Of a stretch of DNA of 64,000 bases, positions 1 through 10,440 are shown in pieces. The stretch is from the NCBI GenBank assembly GCA_016748015.1, contig JAAOMT010000301.1:199967-263966 (forward strand), read 5' to 3'. Position 1 is the stretch's first letter; each line of letters starts with the position of its first letter. The translations under genes were made by a program, and so were the position numbers. Below the pieces are notes generated by a model. The model saw nothing but the letters and a program-made list of their open reading frames with translations. It was not told the origin of the DNA and made no database searches. The DNA is from Geosiphon pyriformis. Its lineage: Eukaryota; Glomeromycota; Glomeromycetes; Archaeosporales; Geosiphonaceae.

Positions 1-3000
1 ATTGGCTGAGGAGGCTTCTATTAGATTGGCAGTCTTAAAATGCATGGAAAATTTTTGCTCCAACAAAAGTAACATGATCAGGAGTGTTTTGGATTGGTCT
101 TTTCACAAAGTAGTTCTAGATCACTTAGTAGTAGATAATGAATTAATTTTAGAACCTGAGGAAGTAAAGTTCAATGTTGATAGAATTATGGAGGATTGGA
201 CTAGGAAACAGACAGTGTCTTTGGTGGTGCCTAACCTCTGAGCTTGTTAGTATGCTCTTTTGGATTATGTACAGGATTGTGCTTTTTTTAGTGTGATGGG
301 TGCTGTTGGTTTAAGTAAGTTGCTCTCAGTTGTTGATGGTTTGTTCAATGATAAAACTGCTGACTTGTCTGGCATCCCTAATAAACTTTAGAAACATGGC
401 AGTGATGGAGTGTTGGAATATTTTTTGAGATTGTTGAATGCATGTTTGTTGGTTAGTAGTGTTCTTGTTTTATGGAGGAGGGCTTGAGTTTCAATAATTC
501 CTAAATTTTATGATTGAGATAAGGTTTTTACGAATACATGACCTATAACTTTGATCAAAACTGCCAAGAAAATTATCTCCAAGATTTTTTCTGATAGGAT
601 CTTTTCTGTATATAACAAGTTTAGTGTTTTTTGTGGTGATAACTTTTCCATTTTGAAAAGTACATCTACCTAATCTCCTGTGTTTATGGTTGATTCAGTT
701 GTAAAAGATGCTCTAGAAAAGGATCATAAACTTTGGTTGGTTCTTCAGAACATGTGCAAGGCCTATAATTCTGTAGGTTGGCATTACTTGAAGACTAGCT
801 TATATTGGATCAAAATATGTGATAGGTTCATCAGATTCTTTGGTGGCATACATAATAATAGAGTAAATAGGATTATGACTGATTTCAGTTTTACTAATAG
901 ATACAGGGTTTGCGACAGCTTGGATTAAAGTGAAGTCTTTTTGCCTCTTCTCTGGAGAATTTTCTACGATCCTCTTTTATGCAAGGTTAAAAGGCATGAG
1001 CATTTGTGTAGTTATTAAATTGACACAAAATTTATAGCAAGAACTGGTAAAATTGAGAATAGTGGTGGGTTGTTCTCTTTTTTTGCTGCAGGTGCATTTG
1101 TAAATAATACAATTTGGGTTGGTAATTAGTAAGCATTAATACAATATGCATTAAATATTACTAGTGAGTTTTTTACAATCAATAACATTTCTATTAACAA
1201 TAAAAAGACTGTGGTCATTTCTATTAATCAAGGTGTTAATATAGCTTCTTTGAGCATAAGTGGTCAGTCAATTTCAATAGCTAGAAAGAGTGAGACTCAT
1301 AGATACTTGGGTATTTTTCTATCTACCAAAGGATTGTCTAAGTTAAGTGTGACCAAAGCTCATTCTGATGTGTGCTTTTTTGTCAATGTGGTGCTCAAAA
1401 AAATTATTACTGACAAACAGTTCTCTTATTTGGTTTCAACTGTTCTGTAGCCTATTGTTAGCTATAAGACCTAGTTTAATTTTGTTTCATTGGGGGTTTG
1501 CTGTAAGTGGGATGCTATAGTTCAGAAAAGTCTTAGGTCTAAAGCATATTTGCTGTGTGATTTTCCAGTCGAAGCATTACATCACCTCTTGTTATATGGC
1601 TTGAAGTCTTTTGAGCAATTGCAGTTAGAGTGTAAATCAGCTGTTGTGGTTTCATTTTTCAATGCTTTTGGTATTCTTAGGGGTTTATTCAATCATAAAT
1701 TTTTGGATTTGCAGATTCTGAGTTGGGTTCTGTTGAATTCTTTGCAGTTTCCTGTTAAGTTGCATATTAGTCCTGTGAACAATTTTCTGGCTGGTGTGGT
1801 TAAGATTTTCTTGGATAATGAGCTGTTTTTAGCTAACAATCTGCCAAGTACTTTTCATAGTCCTAGTGTGTTTTCTATATCTTTTATGTTGGGAAATACT
1901 CTTTACTTTAGTTTGGTTTGTTTGTTAAAACATTTTGGTGTCACTTTTGGTGATAGGCTGTTTGATAAAAAAGGTTGCATAATGGATTGGAAGACTTTTC
2001 ATTGTTGAAAGAAATTAGATCTGAGAGACTCTGTTCTTTTTTGGTTTGTGACTGTTTTGAAGTTGTTAATGGATGTGGACTCTTTATTGGTTGTTTTTGT
2101 TGGGAGTGGTCTTTTATCTGAGCTGAATGTTCTAAATTCCGTGGAGTTCTCTGATATTCAAAGTAGTTTGCATGAAATATGGTCTGATTTATTTGACATC
2201 TACACAGATAGTTTGTTAAGAGATGCTGGGACTGTTAATGTTGCTGGTAGTGTGGCTGCATATTTTTTTTCTGTGAATCTAAGTGTTGGTGTTAAGATTC
2301 GAGATCTGTTGTCTTCTACTTTTTCTGAGTTGCAGGCAGTTGCTCTGGCATTAAAGTGCGTCTTATCTTCTTGTGCAGTAGTATTGCATCTTGACAGCCA
2401 AGCTGTTATTGATGTGTGTGTATCCAAAATGTCTTTGGCCATGCCTAATTTTTGTGTTTCATGCTGAATAGAGAGACATTACATTTTTAATTTAATTAGA
2501 GATAAAGATCTTATTGTAAGATGGGTGAAGATCAAAAGCTATTCTGGGGTTGTGGGTAATATGGAGGCTGATGCTGCTGCTAATCATGCCACGTGTTTTA
2601 AGTTTTCTTTGCCTGTGGGAGTGCATAAACATTTTTTGGTGGCTGAAGCTACAGCCATATCTGGCAATGCCTATCATTTTGTTAGGGATGTGTTTTGATC
2701 TATTTGTCATGCTTGTTGGAAAACTGGTCTTAGCCAAAATGTTGTTCAGAGTGATCTGGTTGGGTGTGTAGACTGAAGTGCTATGGCTAAGGTATGGCAT
2801 CCTAACTTCCATATACTTGCCAGCTTTACTAGTCAGGAATCTTCTGGTTTGCATACATATCTGATGAAAGCTGTGCACCAATGGCTGCCTGTTGCAGTTA
2901 AGAAGAGATTATATAATAGGAGGTATCTTGGTATGTTGTGTTTGTTGTGTGGTGAGGTGGAACTGCCTAATTATGTTTTTACTTGTGCATTGGATGCTAA

Positions 3001-3274
3001 GGTTCAAGAAGAGATTTTGATAGAAGCTTCTGTGTTGTGGACTTCTTTGTTGAGTGTTGATGGCCCAGCTTTTTCTGCTGTTTTGCAGGCTTTTGGTCAA
3101 TGCTCTTCAGATATTGGCTTGTATTCAGTTTTGTGCAAAAGGTTTGTGCTTAGAGACTGGTATGAGGAAGCTGTCAATGTTTTTGATGGGAAAAAGAAGG
3201 CTTTCTGCATAATTATTGAGTTTATTAGGTGGTTGGCTGAATTGTATCACTCTAAAATTTGGCTGGTAAGATGT
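1..3274 (+). pseudogene. LINE-1 ORF2 remnant: RT, RNase H and zinc-binding tail (5' part, before Gypsy-1)
   Basis: Reading frame 2 runs the whole way and encodes a non-LTR reverse transcriptase, then RNase H, then a zinc-binding tail, broken by scattered stops (for example 239-241). RT motif A reads KAYNSVGW near 755-780, where the usual residue is Asp. Motif C reads FVNN at 1097-1108 where F/YxDD is expected, so both catalytic Asp are lost by GAT-to-AAT change. RNase H follows at about 2195-2580: YTD, a Glu in SEL and an Asp in LDSQ are kept, but the usual HSG reads YSG. The tail (2783-3277) has CLLCGEVELPNYVFTC, a C-x2-C...C finger with its His changed to Tyr. The window opens just upstream of the RT, so the endonuclease and ORF1 lie outside. 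The frame is cut at 3274 by Gypsy-1 and resumes at 13415. The clade is not determined; the domain order resembles fungal APE-RT-RNH LINEs. Confidence 0.88.
3271..3274. repeat. Gypsy-1 target-site duplication, left copy (ATGT)
   Basis: ATGT precedes the TGTTA start of the 5' LTR and recurs at 13411-13414 directly after the CTGTAACA end of the 3' LTR. Keeping one copy rejoins the LINE-1 frame, which confirms both the boundaries and the 4-bp length. Confidence 0.93.
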
Positions 3275-4141
3275 TGTTACTCATAGAAATATAGGAAATA
3301 TATTAGCATAATTATTAGCCAATCAGAAGTAAGTGTAGTAAATGTGAAATTCCAGGATTTTTCTCAGGAATTGCAGGATTCTAGAAATTTCAGGATTTCC
3401 AACGAGGAATTGCAGAATTCCAGAATTGCAGAATTCCTCTCAAAGGAATTGCAGAATTCCAGGAATTCCAGGATTCCTGTTGTGAAGAATTGAGGAATTG
3501 AGGAATCCCAATTATGTATATATAGCAGTAGTATTAGAAACAGAAAAGACAGAATTGATACCACAGAATTCTTAGCTTAGAAATGCAATCATCAAATAAA
3601 TAATTATTTTATATCTCCATCCATTTCCCCACTATCAACCCTTCATGTTGATAGTAATTGATACTTGACCACGCTGGAACAATAGCTCTTGATCATGGCT
3701 ATTGACGGAATACTAATCTGCAAATCGCCTTGGCTTATTTTTTTTTTTTCTTTATTTTCTTTTATTTTTTTTTCTTTATTTTATTTTGATTTGTTGTTGT
3801 ATACTAATTGATTAAAGATTAAGCACTGAGTTATTGATGTCAAGAATAGTCTGGTAAAAAACCCAGAAATAAGGGTAGGATTTTATATATTATTAGATAG
3901 TTTACCAGAAGGGCACGACTGCCAGAATAAATCCGGCCGCCAAGCTGAGAAAAAAATTGGGCATAATTGCGACTCCAGAAAAACTACTACCATTACCACT
4001 AAATTTCTGTCCATTATACAAAGGACTTAACCAAAACTTTCAGATACAGCATCTTCAGAACAGCCTCAACGGAAGTAGCTTTTGAGCACCAAGTTACGGG
4101 TTTGTTATTTAATTCAACAGCAGAAATAATCATCTGTAACA
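3275..4141 (+). repeat. Gypsy-1 5' LTR (867 bp)
   Basis: Starts TGTTACTCATAG and ends CTGTAACA; TGTTA and TAACA form the terminal inverted repeat. The U3 part (about 3343-3512) is an array of imperfect palindromic units built on GGAATTGCAGAATTCC. A TATA box follows at 3517-3524. An A/T-rich stretch with AATAAA-like signals lies near 3590-3605, then a short hairpin (3680-3704), a pyrimidine tract (about 3730-3785) and a CTGGTAAA/TTTACCAG inverted repeat (3851-3858 and 3901-3908). Over the first 126 or so bases it differs from the 3' LTR at 8 sites, all transitions. Confidence 0.95.
3517..3524 (+). promoter_or_regulatory. TATA box in Gypsy-1 5' LTR
   Basis: TATATATA lies directly downstream of the palindromic U3 array. 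The same motif is at 12786-12793 in the 3' LTR, and longer TATA runs sit in the equivalent place in Gypsy-2 (29183-29194) and Gypsy-3. This is the likely core promoter of the element; the start site cannot be seen from sequence. Confidence 0.65.
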
Positions 4142-4161
4142 TTTGGTGCTCTCTATGAGGT
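4142..4161 (+). other. Gypsy-1 primer binding site
   Basis: TTTGGTGCTCTCTATGAGGT abuts the LTR end. The part from TGG onward would pair with a tRNA 3' end finishing GAGAGCACCA. Gypsy-2 (from 29834) and Gypsy-3 (minus strand, ending at 54440) have TTTGATGCTTTTTGTAAG at the same place, i.e. the same site after G-to-A and C-to-T changes. Which tRNA it matches was not determined. Confidence 0.75.
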
Positions 4162-4162
4162 A

Positions 4163-6228
4163 TAATCCTACAGAGAACCAGCACTGACAACACCAAACCA
4201 AAAGTGGCAGAATCAGAAATTATAGGAGCAAACCATTTAGGATTTGCAAAATCCTTATTTCAACACTATTGTTAATACTTGGGATTAAACCACAATCATA
4301 TATCTGCCAAATCAGCCTTCAATTTCTATGTCAACAAAAAGATTTCCTCTTTATTAGAAACACCAGTAAATACTGAATCAGCAAGAGAAACTTTCTATAA
4401 AGAATTAATTCAAAACACCAACTTACCAACAAATCATAATTTTGCATCCATCATCACTAAGATCAACAAAGAAATTGAACACCACACTCAACAAAGATAT
4501 CCAATTACATACACTAGTAAAGGCAAGGGAAAATTACAAACACCAGCAGTAACACCCAGAAAATTACAGCCACCTGCTTGGAAGAAAAACAGAGTTGAAT
4601 CCCTAAGCAACTCATCCTACCATTATACACCTGGAAGTGTTATCAACATATCATCAACTGACACATTTTCATCAACTGTGACATCAACATTTGGATGATT
4701 CCCATTTCAAAGTAGACAAAGAAAAACAGAATTGCTAAGACTATATGGTGAATACTTTGAGGGATTTAATTCGCGATCATCAACCCCATCAGAACTTCGA
4801 TCACCACTGCCTCCACCAGATTTCGGAATCTCTGATCCGTGGGAAACAGCAGAATCAGAAAAAGAGGAAGAAGAATCAGAGAATCAAGAATTTACTTACC
4901 AAAACCCAATCACTGAAAGCCCAGAAGTTGAAACCCCAGAAGTTGAAACCCCGAATCTTCAAGCTCAGCAAAATTTAAATATAGAAAATTCGAAAATCGA
5001 AACTCAGAATCAGCAAAGACAGAACAATCCAAAACCCAAATTAATTAATCAGCAAAACTTATCTCTGATAATTGTCATCGATCAACTGCCAATTAATCCA
5101 GTAGCCGAACCTATACAACAGCCACTTTAACTACCACCTCAACAACTACTTCAACAACCACCACAACCACCTAACTTAGACCCAATGGCCTATGCACCCA
5201 TTGCAAAACTCGACAACTTTACTGGTGAAGAGGATGACGCTTAAATATGGCTGAATGATATAGAAAAGGCCATCATAGCCAATGGATGGAATGACGCTCG
5301 AGCAATACAAGCCATTCTCTACTTTTTCAAGGATACCACCAATTCATGGTATCAGAGCTTGGTTAATAAACCACAAGATTTCAATGCCTTCAAAGCGGAA
5401 TTCCTAAGATACTTCAGCAACAACAATAGCATCAATTGCCTAGTCAATACATTCATTACCATAAAACAAGGAGAAACTGAAGCAGTCACCACTTACCTAA
5501 GATGCTTCCATTAAAACTTGCACCAAATTCAAGCAATTGATAACGACTATTTCACAGCACCACAGATACTCAACCAGTTTATCCGTGGCCTACACAGCAG
5601 TATCTTGCAACATGTATGTCCATTGCATTCTGGCATACTTCAAGACGCAGTCACATGCACCAGAAATTTTGAATCCACTAAGTCAGAGGCTAACCATGCC
5701 CAAGCCGTTAATCTAGTAATGAATGGATCATCTGAATTGGATTCTAAATTGGAGAAGTTCAGTGAATCAATCAATAAGAGATTGGAAGGATACTTAGCTG
5801 ACAATCACACTATTTATCAGCCTCCACAATGACGCAATAACCAAGGACATCCTAATCATGGCCAAAATCAACCGCATCCATCTTCATTAACCAATCAACA
5901 GTGGCAACAGGAAATATGTATCTGCCACTATTGTGGTAACCAAGGACATATTCAAATTGACTGTTGCCAGCATTTAAATAACCAACAATCGGGAAATCAA
6001 TATCAAAACCCTGATCACCAGTTCCAAACTCTGAATCATTATCCAAATCAAAGTCAAGACCAATATCAGAATAATTATCTGCCAATGACGCAGCAACCAA
6101 TCTATCAACTGCCAGTATATCAACCTCCAATTTATCAGCCGCAGTCACAAGTAATATATCAACCACAGCCACAAATCATCTATCAACCCCAACCAATTCA
6201 AACACCACCCAGAATCCAGCTCAAATGA
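4163..6228 (+). pseudogene. gag: Gypsy-1 gag with CCHC zinc knuckle
   Basis: Frame 1 encodes a gag-like protein. It has a Gln/Asn/Pro-rich and acidic N-terminal half (4279-5130), a retrotransposon gag core (about 5170-5800; blocks such as EEDDA-IWLND and WYQSLVNKP), and a CCHC knuckle CHYCGNQGHIQIDC (about 5932-5973), followed by a Gln/Pro/Tyr-rich stretch. Stops at 4273, 4696, 5128, 5242, 5512, 5830 and 6226 interrupt it; those in the core fit CAA or CGA codons hit by C-to-T. No in-frame ATG is visible upstream of the first block, so the start is uncertain. Gag would coat the RNA in virus-like particles; the knuckle would bind RNA. Gag and protease now lie in different frames, probably by a later indel between about 6170 and 6230. 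Confidence 0.88.
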
Positions 6229-7139
6229 CATCAGGCAACTCTCGATTCAGAGTCACTCAAAACTGGAGATCGGTGATAGTTGTTCACCAACCAATTCCCC
6301 ATTTGCTAGACCCACCATCAAGATCACGCACCCAGAATTTGGATACCAGTCGCATTCAAAACCCAAATTCCCAACATTATTTAAGTCTCTTGGTTACCCC
6401 AGAAAACGCCACATCCAACAACACAGAATCCAATCAGCATATACCTACCAACACAATTCCACCAGCAACCATCTCTAGCAATGAATCCCTAGCAGCCATC
6501 TTTCCTTTCAAACTCGAAGAAAACACACCAATACCGTTATTCAGTGGAGCTGCCCTTGAAAAGAAATCCATAACAGCAATGTACACGAATGCCAGAGTTG
6601 ATGGTCACCTCATCAAACTCATCCTAGATAGTGGATCAGCTGACAGCATAATCACACGACAACTCATAGATTAATTAGATTGCCGAGTTGATCGAACTGT
6701 TAGCGCCAGAATCATTACAGCCGACAGAGCGACCAAAACTCCAATCGGTAAAATTAATGAGTTTCCTTTTAAAGTCAATAGCATCGTGACTCCCATTAAA
6801 GTTCTAGTAATGGAAGCCACTCAATACCAAGCTCTCGTTGGTAATAACTGGCTATTCAAAGTCAACACAACATTAGACTGGAACACCCAGGAACTTCAGC
6901 TAACATATCAGGGCCAACACATACATGTTCTGGCTACGTGTGGCCACTTCAAAATGCCTCCAAAAGAGAAACTATTGATTAAACTGGAGAAGGAGAAAGA
7001 AAAGCCTACCTGGGAGCCTACCAAGTATCGTGGGCTGATGAAGAGCACAACGAGCTGTCACCAATACTCTCCTGGAATGACAACAACAAGAAAAAAGGGA
7101 AACAAAAGGAAGAACTTACCTGGGAAACCAATGACCTGA
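6225..7139 (+). pseudogene. Gypsy-1 retropepsin-like aspartic protease region
   Basis: Frame 0 carries a Pro/Asn-rich linker and then a retropepsin fold. ITAMYTNARVDGHLIKLILD leads into the active-site motif DSGSADSIIT (about 6628-6657), with DSG standing for the catalytic D-T/S-G. A downstream block (IKVLVMEATQYQALVGNNWL) corresponds to the flap and second half. A TAA at 6672-6674 (probably former CAG/CAA or CGA) splits it. Retropepsins act as dimers and process the polyprotein. After about 7010 the homologous coding passes into frame 2 (WADEEHNELSPILSW), marking an indel. Confidence 0.85.
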
Positions 7140-7930
7140 CATGGACCGACAATGATGAGAGCAAACTGACTTCAAGCTGGGGATGGGAAGAAGACAAAGA
7201 AAATAAAGGGAAAGGAAAAAAAAAAAGACCACCCAAACCACCACCACTTATAACACTCACACTATACCACAACGATCTATTTATCATCAACCTAAGCTTA
7301 TATGCGTCGATTGTGGTAAGAAATTGTCATCAATGGGCACATGCTGTAGTGACGATGAGGAATACTACATTACAACAAAATTCTACTGTCATCCATGCTT
7401 ATTTGAACACTTTGGATGACCAAAGAGGCAAGGAAAATGGGATAACCAACCTTGTCTCGCTTGTAGGGAGACCCTGCTAGATAAAGAGATGTGGAACAAC
7501 ATCCCAAAACATGGAGGAACATGCGACGTATTGTGTTAATACATGATGCTAATAAGTGACTAGGTAAGGAAAGGAATCCCAATAGAAGCAGCCTAGCAAA
7601 GAGCCATACAGCGACTGGACAGTTGCTCACATGACAACAACAAAATTTGGCAAATGGCACTTGCCAAAATTGAAGAGGCGACGCCAGAAGAGATAAAAAC
7701 AATCAAAGACAACTCCCCAGAACCTTTAGAGCTTGACTGAGATGCAAAACCCATCATAAACCTCCTGGATCCAGAACAATTCCATGAACACTACCAAGAA
7801 TTAGCACTCACAAGGGAAGAACAAGAACAATGGTTAGAGCAGTTGAACACTTGACTATGTCAACACTGCCTAATTCTCTGTAACTTCTAGTATTGTGATG
7901 AGTGTGACCTCATTTACAATCCACCACCAC
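7019..7930 (+). pseudogene. Gypsy-1 acidic linker and Cys-rich region between protease and dUTPase
   Basis: Frame 2 encodes an acidic Trp-rich linker (repeated LTWETND/LTWTDND-like blocks) to an 11-A run at 7216-7226, where coding switches to frame 1. From 7291 a Cys-rich block follows: CVDC, GTCC, FYCHPC, then PCLAC and TCDVLC up to about 7536, consistent with two or three zinc sites. A second cluster at about 7861-7908 (CQHC, LILC, YCDEC) lies just before the dUTPase. Stops at 7417, 7537, 7561, 7594, 7738, 7852 and 7888 all fit former Trp, Arg or Gln codons. Gypsy-3 keeps most of the same Cys spacing (minus strand, about 50880-51480) and Gypsy-2 keeps traces (33460-34030), so this is a real module of the family. 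I do not recognise the domain; nucleic-acid or protein binding by zinc is an inference. Confidence 0.7.
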
Positions 7931-7932
7931 GC

Positions 7933-8976
7933 ATGATCTACTCGATTCCTGAAGAAGAAGAACCAATCAGCAGCTACACATCAGAATCAGAATTACCGAT
8001 CAATTGCGATTCAAACTCCGACAATGACGATGATAACAACAGTTCAAGCTCTGTTCAAATTGGCAATGACGATGAAAATGATTTAGACTCAGATTCAAAA
8101 CCCGATGTAAACTATGAACAATACATTGCACTACCAGATCTCTCCAAGGAACAAGAGTTGAAATGGTATAGTGACAATAGGGAAGGTATTATGCCAGAAC
8201 GTGCGCATGACACAGATGCAGGGTTTAATCTGAGATATCCAAGAAAAGATGCCATCAAATTAAAACTGCATTCACACACCTGCATTGATCTGAAAATAGC
8301 ACTAGAAATTCCAGCAACAACAATGGTTCAATTAGCATCTAGGAGTAGTTTAGTGAAAAGAGGGATTAATATAAGAGGAGGAATAATTGATGTAGAATAT
8401 GTAGAAAATATCATTGCCATGCTACAAAATGACTCAGAAAAAGCCTATATAATAGAGCCCAATGAAAAGATAGCACAGGCAATATTTCTGCCTCTGATTA
8501 GAGTAGCTCAGTTAGTGTCAGTGGGAAAGAGGGAGGAATTGGGAATAACAGCGAGAGGAATACAAGGATTTGGATCAACGGGTAGAATAGAGGTATCAGT
8601 TAATATGGTGGAAGAAGAGATTGTTGGCCAAGGAGAAATTATCTCAACTGGTCAAGCTATTTCTATTCTACCATATAGCCAATACATGTTAGCAATAGAA
8701 AGGAAAAAAAAGAAGCAAGAACAGATTTTTGAAGTGGAAGCAACCCTTTGTGAATTAGGAGAGATTGGGTTAATCAATCTCCACATACCAGCCAAAAGCT
8801 ATAGCAGCATAAAAATTCTTATTTACAACAATACTGGCAATGTCATCAACATACCAGAAGGAATCACCATCGGATATTTAACCACAAAAATAAAAAACCA
8901 ACCACCAAACCCCATTTCAGACTTTCCACAACTTTGTGGATATGTTGACATTACATTACAAACTATCTATGGATGA
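7933..8976 (+). pseudogene. Gypsy-1 dUTPase domain (open segment of the polyprotein)
   Basis: This is 347 codons open in frame 1. After an acidic Ser/Asp/Asn-rich linker (residues 1-75), all five motifs of the trimeric dUTPase family are visible in order: motif 1 AHDTDAGFNL (about residue 91), motif 2 SRSSLVKRG (about 137), motif 3 GGIIDVEYVENI with the conserved Asp and Tyr (about 150), motif 4 AQAIFLPL (about 182), and motif 5 RGIQGFGSTGR (about 208). dUTPase hydrolyses dUTP to dUMP and keeps uracil out of DNA; beside an RT it would clean the nucleotide pool during cDNA synthesis. A further 130 residues (to about 345) join it to the RT, and TGA at 8974-8976 ends the open segment. Gypsy-3 keeps the domain but with Gly-to-Glu/Ser changes in motif 5; Gypsy-2 has lost the motif-3 Tyr. 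Activity is untested. Confidence 0.9.
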
Positions 8977-10440
8977 GACAAATGTTATTTGCTCCAACAA
9001 GAACAATTGGAACAAATGAACATGAGAAACTTGGATTCACTTCAATGTATGCAGCTCAAGATGTTACTCAACAATTTTAACAACATCTTTGCCAGTGAAA
9101 ATGAGTTTGGCTGAACTGACATCATCCAGCATCAGATCAAAACTGAAGATGCAATGCCAATCAAACAAAGAGCATACAGAGTGCTGCCAGCCAGCCACGA
9201 GATTATTTGTCAAGAGATAAACAGAATGCTTAACAACAGGCTAATTCAACCATCAATGAGTCCATGATTATCACCAGTGGTACTTGTCCATAAAAAAAAT
9301 GGAAAAATCCAGTTTTGTGTAGACTACAGGAAACTCAATGGTGTAACTTGTGGAGACAGTTATCCAACTCCACAAATACAGAAATTATTTGATGCTTTCG
9401 GTGGAAACAAATGGTTCTCCACATTAGATTTGGACAGTGGTTACTGACAAGTAGCCATGAATCCAGCTGACAAAGAGAAAACGGCATTTATTACTAGAGA
9501 AGGGAATTTCAAATTTGAAGTAATGCCATTCAGCTTAACCAATGCCCCAGCAACTTTCCAATGGCTAATGGAAATCATTTATACTGGCTTATTGTGGAAA
9601 TCAGTAGTTGTATACTTGGACGACACCAATGTATTCTCAAAGACGTTTGATGATCATCTTCATCATCTTCAACAAGTGTTTGAAAGACTGAGAAGGGCAG
9701 GACTGAAGTTGAATGCAACAAAATGCTTCTTTGGCAAGACAGAACTCAAATTCTTGGGACATATAATCAGCAAAGACGGCATCAAAACAGATCCAGAAAA
9801 AATAGAGATAGTAAAGAACTTTCCAGTGCCGACCAATATAACAGAACTGAAATCATTCTTGGGATTTGCCAGCTACTATCATTGTTTTATCAAAAACTTT
9901 TCCAAGATAGTGCAGCCACTCAATCAACTACAAAACAAAAATGCGAAATATGAATGGACAGAAAGTCAACAAAAAGCTTTTGATATTCTGAGGAAAAAGC
10001 TCATCCAAGCTCCAGTACTGATCTATCCAGATTACAGCAAACCATTCATTATTACCACCGATACATCCAGCCAAGCATTGGGAGCAGTATTATCTCAGAG
10101 AGGACCGGATGGCAGGGAACATCCAGTAGCATATGCTAGCAGAGGTTTAACACCAGCCAAAAAAAACTATAGAACACCAGAACAAGAACACTTAGCAATA
10201 TACTGGGCCGTCATAAAATGAAAAAAATACTTAAGCCAGAAGTTTGAAGTATACACAGATCACAAGGGATTAACATCACTCCAAAAACAAGAATTTGGAG
10301 ATGAAAAACAGTCAAGATGGAAAATAGCACTCGCACCATACAATTATACTATACATTACAAAAAGAGAAAAGACAATGGAAATGCTGACAGTTTATCGCA
10401 AATAAGACAAATCTAAGAACATTTCAACCCAAAAATATAA
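8977..10440 (+). pseudogene. pol: Gypsy-1 reverse transcriptase and RNase H
   Basis: Frame 1. The RT begins near 9100 with blocks ENEFG-TDIIQHQIKT and PIKQRAYRV, then VDYRKLN, STLDLDSGY-QVAM, MPFSLTNAPATFQ and the active-site motif VVVYLDDTNVF (about 9604-9636), intact. The connection (KFLGHIISKDGIKTDPEK) leads to RNase H: ITTDTSSQALGAVLSQ (about 10050), an EHLAIYWAV Glu block and YTDHKGL. Stops at 8974, 9112, 9265, 9445, 10219, 10414, 10438 and 10441 break it; two are at invariant Trp positions (SPW, SGYWQV), so TGG became TGA. The longest open piece is 9457-10221. It copies RNA to DNA and degrades the RNA strand in family members that work. Confidence 0.95.

Noticed and set aside
5852-6172. 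Minus-strand open frame of 106 codons
   Set aside because: It is the shadow of the Gln/Pro/Tyr-rich gag linker; no protein-like features of its own.
7018-7702. Minus-strand open frames of 90 and 110 codons (7018-7290, 7370-7702)
   Set aside because: They overlap the Cys-rich pol coding on the plus strand, which is supported by homology among three copies.
7933-8976. Free-standing host dUTPase gene
   Set aside because: It is in frame with flanking protease/Cys and RT coding, lies between LTRs, and recurs at the same place in two other gypsy copies.
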